Shown here: piece after piece, positions 57,220 to 64,000 of the stretch
Position numbering within the stretch: position 1 is the first letter of the stretch
Layout: every line of letters begins with the position of its first letter
Assembly: GCA_028875725.1 (NCBI GenBank)
Contig: JAPPCR010000006.1
Coordinates: 1,867,786 to 1,931,785, forward strand
Direction: 5' to 3'
Source: Acidobacteriota bacterium
GTDB taxonomy: Bacteria; Acidobacteriota; Thermoanaerobaculia; Multivoradales; Multivoraceae
DNA length: 64,000 nt
Program-made: the position numbers and the translations under genes
Notes under the pieces: model-generated
What the model saw: the letters and a program-made list of their open reading frames with translations, nothing else
The model's database searches: none
Told to the model about the DNA's origin: nothing

Positions 57220-59079
57220 GTGAACGAACTGGTCTACCGCTTCCTCCGCAACGATCTCTCGCGTCGCGGGTTCATCCAGGCGCTGACCGCGCTGGGGCTC
57301 ACCGGCACGATCGCCGAGTCCACCGCCAACGCGGCGGCTGCCGCGACCAACGCCGACCCGGAATCGGGCAGCCATACGGCCAACGGCACCGGCGGTGAAC
57401 TGATGGTCGAACAGATGGAGGCGGCAGGCGTCCGCTTCCTGTTCACCAACCCCGGGTCCTTCGAGGTCGGCCTCTTCGACGCCTTCCTCGACCGGCCGAA
57501 GATGCAGCTCATCATGGGCCTGCACGAGGGCATCGTCATCGCGATGGCCGACGGCTACCACAAGGCCTCCGGCGAACCGGCTCTCGTCAACGTCCACGTG
57601 ATCGCCGGCACCGCGCAGTCGGCCGGTCAGCTCTACAACTCCAGCCGCGACGGCTCGGCTCTGATCGTGACCGCCGGCCTGCTCGACAACGAGATGCAGG
57701 ACGACAACCTGCTGCTGGGGCCCAGGCCCGGCTTCGACCAGAAGGACGTGAACCGGCAGTTCACGAAGATGTCCTGGGAGACGCGGGATGCGGGGTCCAT
57801 TCCGGTGATGCTCCGGCGCGCCTTCAAGGTCGCGACCACGGCCCCCGGCGGCCCGACCTACCTCGCTCTGGCCAACCACGCCCTGGAGGCCAAGGGGGTC
57901 AGCGCCGCGATTCACGACCGGGCCTCCTTCATCATCCCGGACGACATCCCGGCCCGCGACGAGGACATCGAGGCGGTCGCGCGGACGCTGATCGAAGCCG
58001 AGGCGCCCATCATCCACGTCGGCGACGAAGTGAGCAAAGCCGGAGCCCAGCAGGCCGTGCTCGAACTCGCCGAGTTGCTGCGCGTACCCGTGGCCGACGT
58101 GAACTGGCCGTTCCACAGCTTCCCGCGGATGCACCCGCTCTACGCCGGCGGTTACAACAGCCGCGACCGGGACTTCGTGCTCCGCATCGGCGTCGGCGAC
58201 ATCGGCGGCACCGCCGCCGCCGCGCCCGACGCCGAGGGTTCCAGGAGCGCCTGGATCGGCCTGAATACGGGAGCGATCGGCGGCGACCGTCCGTTCGGCC
58301 GCGCCGTCGTGGCGAACACGAAGCTCGCCGCCGAAGCCCTGGTGGAGGCGGTCGAGTCGCTGACCACCGAAGAGCGCCGCAAGAAGATCCGCTCGTCGAG
58401 GCCCGAGAACGCTCGCCGGCAGCCCCAGCTCGACCCGGCAAACGTCGGCAACAGCCCGATCCACGCCGACGAGCTCGGGCACGTCCTCGAAACGGAGCTC
58501 GACCCGAACGCGATCATCGTCAGTGAGAACCTGAGCGGCTCGAATCAGTTCTTCTCCACCGGCCACCGGGACAACGAGAAGACCTGGCTCGCCACTTCCG
58601 GCGCCGGCCTCGGTTGGGGCATCGGCGCCGCGACCGGCGCCAAGCTCGGTCAGCCCGACCGCCAGGTGGTCTGCAACATTGGCGACGGCTCGGTCATGTA
58701 CAGCGCCGCCGGTTTCTGGTCCCAGGCCCGCTACGGCGTGCCGGTGCTGACCGTGGTCACGAACAACCGGAACTACCAGACCGTCCGCTTCGCCTACGCC
58801 CGCTACGACGGCAGGATGAAGGCGGCCAACCGCTACACGGGAATGCACCTCGGCGACCCGGACATCGACTTCTCCGGACTCGCCCGGAGCCAGGGCGTCG
58901 ACGGCGTGACGGTCGAGTCGGTGGCCAATCTCCGACCGGCCATTCGCCGCGGCATCGAAGTCACGCGCGCCGGCGAGCCGTTCCTCGTCGACGTGGTCGT
59001 CGACCGCAAGGGCGACGGCGGCGACTCCACCTGGCACCAGGAGTTCAGCCTGGCCGACCAGCGGACGAAGACGGTCTAG
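57220..59079 (+). CDS. Tat-type thiamine diphosphate enzyme (acetolactate synthase/benzoylformate decarboxylase-like)
   Basis: 619 residues from a GTG with GGAGG shortly upstream. NDLSRRGFIQALTALGLTG is a Tat-like signal, unusual for this enzyme class. The catalytic Pyr domain includes FTNPGSFEVGLFDAF and the activating Glu in IMGLHEGIVIAMADGYHKAS. The PP domain has GIGAATGAKLG and the ThDP motif GDGSVMYSAAGFW through NNRNYQ. The FAD-type middle domain is reduced. Likely reactions are decarboxylation or carboligation of 2-oxo acids. Location outside the cytoplasmic membrane is an inference from the signal. Confidence 0.86.
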   Translation: MNELVYRFLRNDLSRRGFIQALTALGLTGTIAESTANAAAAATNADPESGSHTANGTGGELMVEQMEAAGVRFLFTNPGSFEVGLFDAFLDRPKMQLIMGLHEGIVIAMADGYHKASGEPALVNVHVIAGTAQSAGQLYNSSRDGSALIVTAGLLDNEMQDDNLLLGPRPGFDQKDVNRQFTKMSWETRDAGSIPVMLRRAFKVATTAPGGPTYLALANHALEAKGVSAAIHDRASFIIPDDIPARDEDIEAVARTLIEAEAPIIHVGDEVSKAGAQQAVLELAELLRVPVADVNWPFHSFPRMHPLYAGGYNSRDRDFVLRIGVGDIGGTAAAAPDAEGSRSAWIGLNTGAIGGDRPFGRAVVANTKLAAEALVEAVESLTTEERRKKIRSSRPENARRQPQLDPANVGNSPIHADELGHVLETELDPNAIIVSENLSGSNQFFSTGHRDNEKTWLATSGAGLGWGIGAATGAKLGQPDRQVVCNIGDGSVMYSAAGFWSQARYGVPVLTVVTNNRNYQTVRFAYARYDGRMKAANRYTGMHLGDPDIDFSGLARSQGVDGVTVESVANLRPAIRRGIEVTRAGEPFLVDVVVDRKGDGGDSTWHQEFSLADQRTKTV

Positions 59080-59083
59080 GACC

Positions 59084-61405
59084 TTGCGCCGCGAAGACCG
59101 GCTGCGCCGGCCTTCTGGTCGGCTTTGTGGCCGTGGGTCTTCTGACCGACGGGGAACCACGTGCCGGCCGCAAGGCCGGCTCCACACGACGAGGCGACCG
59201 CTGCTTCTACTCTGTCTCTCACTAGTCATCTCGCTCCCCCCGGCAGCCGCACAGACGAGCACGAGCCCGCGGCCCACGATCGAGGCGCTCCGCATCGACA
59301 CGCCGATCCGCGTGGACGGCGTCCTCGACGAGGCCGCCTGGGACCAGGCCTCCGTCGCCGCCGACTTCACCGCCCGCGAGCCTGAGGACGATCGCCCGGC
59401 CGCGCAGCAGACCGAGTTCTCGGTGGTCTACACGGAGGACGTCCTCTACTTCGGGATTCGTGCTTTCGACTCGGAGCCTGAGGCGATCGTCGCCAAGGAA
59501 CTCCAGCGCGATTCCGACCACGGACGCAACGACGACTCCCTGGCGATCGTGCTCGACACCTTCCACGACCAGCGCAACAGCGTCACCTTCGAGGTCAATC
59601 CGCTCGGCGCCCGGACCGACTCATTGGTCACCGACGAAGGCAAGAACCAGAACATCGAGTGGAACGGAGTCTGGAGAGCCACGGCCCGGAGGACGGCGAA
59701 CGGCTGGCAGGCCGAGGTCGCGATCCCCTTCTCGACCCTGCGATTCGACCCGGCGGCGAGCACATGGGGCCTCAACGTCCGCCGGGTCGTGCGCCGGACA
59801 AACGAAGAGAGCAACTGGGCGCCGATCGGACGGGAGATCGGCCCGCGCGCCGTCAGCCGCATGTACGCGGCGCACTGGGTCTCGCTGGCAGGCGACCTCA
59901 CCGGGATCTCGGGTGTCAAGCCGGGAAGACGCCTGGACGTCAAGCCGTTCGTCCTGGCCTCCGCCGCGGAAACGCCGAGCGTTCCGGCAAGCGGGACGCT
60001 CGACGACATCGACGGCGGCATCGACCTGAAGTGGGGACTGACGAAGTCGCTGACGCTCGATCTCACCTACAACACCGACTTCGCGCAGGTGGAAGTCGAC
60101 CAGCAGCAGGTCAACCTCACCCGCTTCTCGCTCTTCTTTCCCGAGAAGCGGGAGTTCTTCCTGGAGAACGCGGGCATCTTCGAGTTCGGTCCGCCAAGTC
60201 CGGGAGGAGGAAACCAGCCGCCCCTGATGAAGGCCTTCTTCTCGAGGCGGATCGGCCTGGACCGCGGCGAGGAGGTTCCCATCGACGTCGGCGCCCGCCT
60301 GACCGGCCGGGCCGGCGCCTGGAACCTCGGCCTGCTCACCGTGGGAACCGAGGCTCTGGCGATGGGAGATCGGCCGGCAACGGCCGCCGCCCAACACAGC
60401 GTCTTCCGGCTCAAGCGCGATCTCGGTGAGCGGTCGAGCGTCGGCATGATCTACACCGAACTCGACCCGCGCGCCGGCGAAGGCAACCGGCTCTACGGCG
60501 TCGATCTCGACTACAAGCCGAACCGGCAGTCCCAGTTCTACCTGTTCGGCGCCGCCAGTGAGGACGAAGGTCGAAGCGGAGACACCGGCGCCCTCGGCAC
60601 CGGCTGGGCCTACACGACGCGCACCGTCCGCGCCAGCGTCGATCTGACCGAGGCCCAGGGCGACTTCAACCCCGGTTCGGGTTTCCTCCTGCGCCGGGAT
60701 TTCCGGCGCTACAACCCGAGGGTGCGCTGGGAACCACGAGTGAACCGCGGTGCCGTCCGCAGCGTGTTGTTCGAAGCGGAACTCGACTACTTCGAGCGCG
60801 AGAGCCTGGGCAGCGTGGAGAGCCGCAGGCTCCTCCTGGCGCCGATCGGCATGCGCACCACCGGCGACGACCGGTTTCGCCTGGCCTTGGTCGACGAGAT
60901 CGAGCAGCTCTTCGAGCCGTTCGAGATTCGTCCTGGCATCGTGATCCCGGCCGGCCTCTACCGCTTCAACTCGATCTTCCTGCGCGGCTTCTCGAACCAG
61001 GGACGGCGCCTGGCCTGGCGCGGCAACATCAACGTCGGTGAGTTCTTCGGCGGCGACCGCCGGAGCTACGTCCTGTCGAGCTTCGTCCGCCTGTCGCGCC
61101 ACCTGCTGACCGAGTTCCAGTGGAACTACAACGACATCATGCTGCCTCAGGGCGACTTCACCGCCACGATCTACACCGTCCGCCTCGACGCCGCCTTCAG
61201 TCCGGACCTGCGCCTCAACACGCTCGCCCAGTACAACGAAGCGGCGCAGCTCGCCGGGATCAACGTGCGCTTCAACTGGATCTACAAGCCCGGCGCCAAC
61301 CTCTTCGTCGTCTACAACCACAACTGGGACGCGCCGACCTTCAGCGCCAGGGAAACGGCGCGGCGCGAGTTGATCGTCAAGTTCAACTACCTCTGGCAGC
61401 CCTAG
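59084..61405 (+). CDS. DUF5916/CBM9-like outer-membrane-associated protein
   Basis: 773 residues from a TTG four bases after the previous stop; no other ATG, GTG or TTG is in frame before the signal-like RRPLLLLCLSLVISLPPAAAQ at about residue 37, so the true start is uncertain. A CBM9-like domain follows (IRVDGVLDEAAWDQASVAADF, VLYFGIRAFDSEPEAI, VEVAIPFSTLRFDP-like), then a long beta-rich region (FFPEKREFFLENAGIFEFGPP, then many amphipathic strands to FNYLWQP) resembling an outer-membrane barrel ending in an aromatic residue. Function unknown; carbohydrate binding is suggested by the first domain. Confidence 0.75.
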   Translation: MRREDRLRRPSGRLCGRGSSDRRGTTCRPQGRLHTTRRPLLLLCLSLVISLPPAAAQTSTSPRPTIEALRIDTPIRVDGVLDEAAWDQASVAADFTAREPEDDRPAAQQTEFSVVYTEDVLYFGIRAFDSEPEAIVAKELQRDSDHGRNDDSLAIVLDTFHDQRNSVTFEVNPLGARTDSLVTDEGKNQNIEWNGVWRATARRTANGWQAEVAIPFSTLRFDPAASTWGLNVRRVVRRTNEESNWAPIGREIGPRAVSRMYAAHWVSLAGDLTGISGVKPGRRLDVKPFVLASAAETPSVPASGTLDDIDGGIDLKWGLTKSLTLDLTYNTDFAQVEVDQQQVNLTRFSLFFPEKREFFLENAGIFEFGPPSPGGGNQPPLMKAFFSRRIGLDRGEEVPIDVGARLTGRAGAWNLGLLTVGTEALAMGDRPATAAAQHSVFRLKRDLGERSSVGMIYTELDPRAGEGNRLYGVDLDYKPNRQSQFYLFGAASEDEGRSGDTGALGTGWAYTTRTVRASVDLTEAQGDFNPGSGFLLRRDFRRYNPRVRWEPRVNRGAVRSVLFEAELDYFERESLGSVESRRLLLAPIGMRTTGDDRFRLALVDEIEQLFEPFEIRPGIVIPAGLYRFNSIFLRGFSNQGRRLAWRGNINVGEFFGGDRRSYVLSSFVRLSRHLLTEFQWNYNDIMLPQGDFTATIYTVRLDAAFSPDLRLNTLAQYNEAAQLAGINVRFNWIYKPGANLFVVYNHNWDAPTFSARETARRELIVKFNYLWQP
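59163..59180. repeat. GC hairpin ahead of the DUF5916 signal peptide
   Basis: GCCGGCC pairs with GGCCGGC around a GCAA tetraloop. It lies in the region before the signal peptide coding sequence, which reads more like a leader than like protein. It may mark an untranslated leader or a small dispersed hairpin. Confidence 0.55.
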
Positions 61406-61451
61406 CGCCCGGTCCCACCGTGGCCGCGGGGATCGGTCGTAGACTCGCCGG

Positions 61452-64000
61452 ATGACACGCCTGCCCCCGCGCTCCAGCCTTCCGTTCCAGCTCTCCGCCG
61501 GCCTGCTCGTGGCGCTGGCCGGCTTGCCGGTCCTCGCCGACGACGGCGCGGGATGGGACGTGAACGACCCGCCCGGCGAGGAGTACGAGGTAGAGATCGA
61601 CACGACCGAAGGCACCTGGATTGGCCTCGACGTGTCGCCGGACGGCGAGCGGATCGCCTTCGACCTGCTGGGCGACCTCTACCTGCTGCCGATCGGCGGC
61701 GGCGACGCGGAGGCGCTGACGAACGGGATGGCATGGGACATGATGCCGCGCTTCAGCCCGGACGGCTCGCAGATTGCCTTCATCAGCGACCGGAGCGGCG
61801 GCGACAACGTCTGGACGATCCCGGTTGCCGGCGGCGAGCCGAAGCAGATCAGCCGCGAGGACTTCCGGCTCGTCAACAACCCGGTCTGGAGCCCGGACGG
61901 CCGCTTCATCGCGGCGCGCAAGCACTTCGTGTCGACGCGTTCGATCGGCAGCGGCGAGATCTGGCTCTACCACGCCAGCGGCGAGGGCTCGGGCCTCCAG
62001 TTGAACGAGAAGCCGAACGAACAGAAGGACCTCGGCGAGCCGGCCTTCTCGCCGGACGGGCGCTACGTCTACTTCAGCCAGGACACAACGCCGGGCGGCG
62101 TCTACGAGTACGGCCGGAACGCGGCCATCGGCATCTACTCGATCCGCCGCATCGACCGCGAGACCGGGGAGATCGAGACCGTGATCTCCGGGCCCGGCGG
62201 CGCCGTCCGGCCGACTCCCTCACCCGACGGCAGGTACCTCGCCTTCGTGCGTCGGATCCGTTTTCAGAGCCACCTCTTCCTGCACAATCTGAGAAGCGGC
62301 GAGAACATCCCGATCCATGACGCGCTCGACCGGGACATGCAGGAGATCTGGGCGGTTCATGGCGTCTATCCGGGCATGGCCTGGACGCCGGACAGCCGTT
62401 CCGTCGTCTTCTGGGCGCGCGGCGGCCTCCACCGGATCGACATCGAAACCCGCGAGGTCAGCGAGATCCCGTTCCGGGTGCGGGCCACCCACCGGATGAA
62501 AGAGGCTCTCGCCTTCGACTTCGAGGCGGCGCCGGACACCTTCCGGACGAAGATGCTCCGCTGGATCCAGGTATCCCCCGCCGGCGACCAGGTGGTCTTC
62601 CAGACCCTCGGCCGGCTATGGACCCGCAGCCTTGATCCCGAGACCGGCGAACTCGGCGAGGCGCGGCGGCTGACCGCCCAGGACGACCATTACGAGTTCT
62701 ACCCGTCCTGGTCGCGCGACGGAAAACAAGTCGTCTACGTGAGTTGGCACGACGAGGACCTGGGCGCGGTGCGCATCGCGCCGGCCGCCGGTGGCGAGGG
62801 GCGGACGATCACGTCCGATCCCGGCTTCTACGTCGAACCCGCCTTCTCGCCCGACGGCGCCACCGTCGTGTATCGCAAGAGCCGGAGCGGCGGCATCCTG
62901 AGTCCGCTGTGGTCGAAGGACCCGGGGCTCTACCGGATCGACGCCGCCGGCCAAAGCGCTCCCGTGCGGTTCGCCCGCGCCGGCTCCGGCCCGCACTTCG
63001 GCGGCGACGCGGATCGCGTCTACTTCACCGCCACCGAGAGATGGGACCGGCGCGTGCTCCGCAGCGTGCCGCTCGTAAGCAGCGGCGACGCGCAGACCCG
63101 CGACCACGCCGGAAGCAAGGTGGCCACAGAGATGCGGGTCTCCCCCGACGGCCGCTGGCTCGCCTTCGCCGAGCGCTTCGACGCCCACGTCGTGCCGTTC
63201 ACGCCGGCCTCGAAGGCGATCGAGATCGGCCCCAGGACCGCCGGCCTGCCGGTGCGAAACGTCTCGACCGACGACGGCGCCTACCTCCACTTCTCGGGCG
63301 ACAGTTCGACCCTGTACTGGTCCCTGGGACCCGAACTGTACGAGCGACGGCTCGATGAGGCCTTCGCACCGCGGGACGACGAGGCCGAGAACGTAACCGA
63401 AGAGCCCGCGAGCGGCCTCGATCTCGGCTTCGACGTGACGGCCTACCGTCCCGAGGGCCGGATCGCGATCACGAACGCGCGGCTGATCACGATGGCCGGC
63501 CAGGACAACCTGGAGATCATCCGCCGCGGCACGGTAGTCGTCGACGGCGACCGGATCGCGGCCATCGGCCCCTCAAGCCAGGTCGACGTGCCGGCCGACG
63601 CGACGGTGATCGATGCCTCCGGCCTCACCGTCATGCCCGGCCTGATCGACGTCCACTGGCACGGTCCGCAGGGCAGCCAGGAGATCATCCCGCAACAGAA
63701 CTCCGAGCTCTACGCGACGCTCGCCTTCGGCGTAACGACGGCCCACGACCCCTCGACCGACACCAGCACCTTCTTCGCCGCCAGCGAGATGCAACAGGCC
63801 GGCGACATCATCGGACCCCGCATGTTCGCCACCGGCACGATCCTCTACGGCGCCTTAGGCGCCTTCCGCGCGATCGTCGAGACGCCGGACGACGCGGTAC
63901 AGCACGTCCGCCGCCTGCAGAAGGCCGGCGCGATCAGCGTCAAGAGCTACAACCAGCCCCGGCGCGATCAGCGCCAGAAGATCGTCGCCGCCGCCCGCGA
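61452..64000 (+). CDS. Secreted amidohydrolase with N-terminal TolB-like propeller (3' end outside window)
   Basis: At least 849 residues, open at the window edge. Signal peptide QLSAGLLVALAGLPVLADDG. A PD40/TolB-like beta-propeller (about 45-640) shows SPDGERIAFDLLGDLYLLPI, PRFSPDGSQIAFISDRSGG, PVWSPDGRFIAARK, PAFSPDGRYVYFSQD and VSPDGRWLAFAER. The amidohydrolase domain begins near residue 665 (AITNARLITMAGQDN, VVVDGDRIAAIGPSS, and the metal-binding VMPGLIDVHWHGPQGSQE, with HWH in place of HxH). It probably hydrolyses amide or imide bonds of a dipeptide-like substrate in the periplasm. Confidence 0.88.
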   Translation, partial: MTRLPPRSSLPFQLSAGLLVALAGLPVLADDGAGWDVNDPPGEEYEVEIDTTEGTWIGLDVSPDGERIAFDLLGDLYLLPIGGGDAEALTNGMAWDMMPRFSPDGSQIAFISDRSGGDNVWTIPVAGGEPKQISREDFRLVNNPVWSPDGRFIAARKHFVSTRSIGSGEIWLYHASGEGSGLQLNEKPNEQKDLGEPAFSPDGRYVYFSQDTTPGGVYEYGRNAAIGIYSIRRIDRETGEIETVISGPGGAVRPTPSPDGRYLAFVRRIRFQSHLFLHNLRSGENIPIHDALDRDMQEIWAVHGVYPGMAWTPDSRSVVFWARGGLHRIDIETREVSEIPFRVRATHRMKEALAFDFEAAPDTFRTKMLRWIQVSPAGDQVVFQTLGRLWTRSLDPETGELGEARRLTAQDDHYEFYPSWSRDGKQVVYVSWHDEDLGAVRIAPAAGGEGRTITSDPGFYVEPAFSPDGATVVYRKSRSGGILSPLWSKDPGLYRIDAAGQSAPVRFARAGSGPHFGGDADRVYFTATERWDRRVLRSVPLVSSGDAQTRDHAGSKVATEMRVSPDGRWLAFAERFDAHVVPFTPASKAIEIGPRTAGLPVRNVSTDDGAYLHFSGDSSTLYWSLGPELYERRLDEAFAPRDDEAENVTEEPASGLDLGFDVTAYRPEGRIAITNARLITMAGQDNLEIIRRGTVVVDGDRIAAIGPSSQVDVPADATVIDASGLTVMPGLIDVHWHGPQGSQEIIPQQNSELYATLAFGVTTAHDPSTDTSTFFAASEMQQAGDIIGPRMFATGTILYGALGAFRAIVETPDDAVQHVRRLQKAGAISVKSYNQPRRDQRQKIVAAAR

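Overview
The window is a dense, high-GC, free-living bacterial chromosome segment. The gene mix points to Acidobacteriota, probably a Thermoanaerobaculia-like marine or soil lineage. Pointers are alternative-complex-III cytochromes, a DUF5916/CBM9-like outer-membrane protein, PD40-propeller proteins, a secreted FN3 metallopeptidase with a duplicated C-terminal domain that I associate with that phylum, and many TTG/GTG starts with 1-4 nt stop/start overlaps. This assignment is inference from gene content; there is no rRNA. I saw no tRNA, rRNA, CRISPR array, insertion sequence or phage gene.

Region 1 (1-6899, minus strand): a tightly coupled operon. It runs from a circularly permuted ATP-grasp protein, an alpha-E protein and a transglutaminase-like protein into a partner-switching set (STAS antagonist, receiver-SpoIIE phosphatase, RsbW-like kinase). 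It ends with a periplasmic binding protein and the start of a TorS-like sensor kinase. Region 2 (7094-14388): a pseudopilin, a NIPSNAP lipoprotein, an epoxide-hydrolase-like enzyme, a cytochrome c'-like protein, a beta-helix/diheme cytochrome pair, a SCO1 copper chaperone, two small unknown genes and a striking 18-bp palindrome.

Region 3 (14888-26855): a respiratory cluster behind a good promoter. ActA (pentaheme), ActB (Fe-S/molybdopterin-like) and ActE are present, but ActC, ActD and ActF are missing. In their place are a cytochrome bd-superfamily subunit I without CydB, a cytochrome with an unusual CX3CH heme motif, a membrane cytochrome, and a diheme cytochrome fused to an ethylbenzene-dehydrogenase-type domain. 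A UspA protein with three PCP_red-like modules follows. After four apparently unrelated genes (26856-31947), the theme resumes with an Mrp-type ATPase, a zinc-ribbon/PCP_red protein, a SPASM radical SAM protein ending in PCP_red, and a SUMF1-like protein (31972-35410). I read these as candidate assembly or cofactor-maturation factors for the hybrid complex.

Region 4 (35411-50523): a D-2-hydroxyacid dehydrogenase, a Wzt-like ABC ATPase, metG, an ECF sigma factor with a membrane partner, an LLM oxidoreductase, an SDR, a cyanobacterial-type glutamate-cysteine ligase, a flavin reductase, the metallopeptidase and a sulfatase. Region 5 (50520-64000): a probable selenoprotein (exported peroxiredoxin-like, in-frame TGA giving a U-x-x-C site with a bacterial-SECIS-like hairpin), glyA, an enoyl-CoA hydratase, a UMF1-family transporter, an NfeD-like/flotillin pair, rpmB, a Tat-type thiamine diphosphate enzyme, the DUF5916 protein and a truncated amidohydrolase with a TolB-like propeller.

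The two strongest leads are the selenoprotein at 50520-51140 and the ActABE/bd-like hybrid respiratory cluster with its PCP_red/radical SAM satellites.
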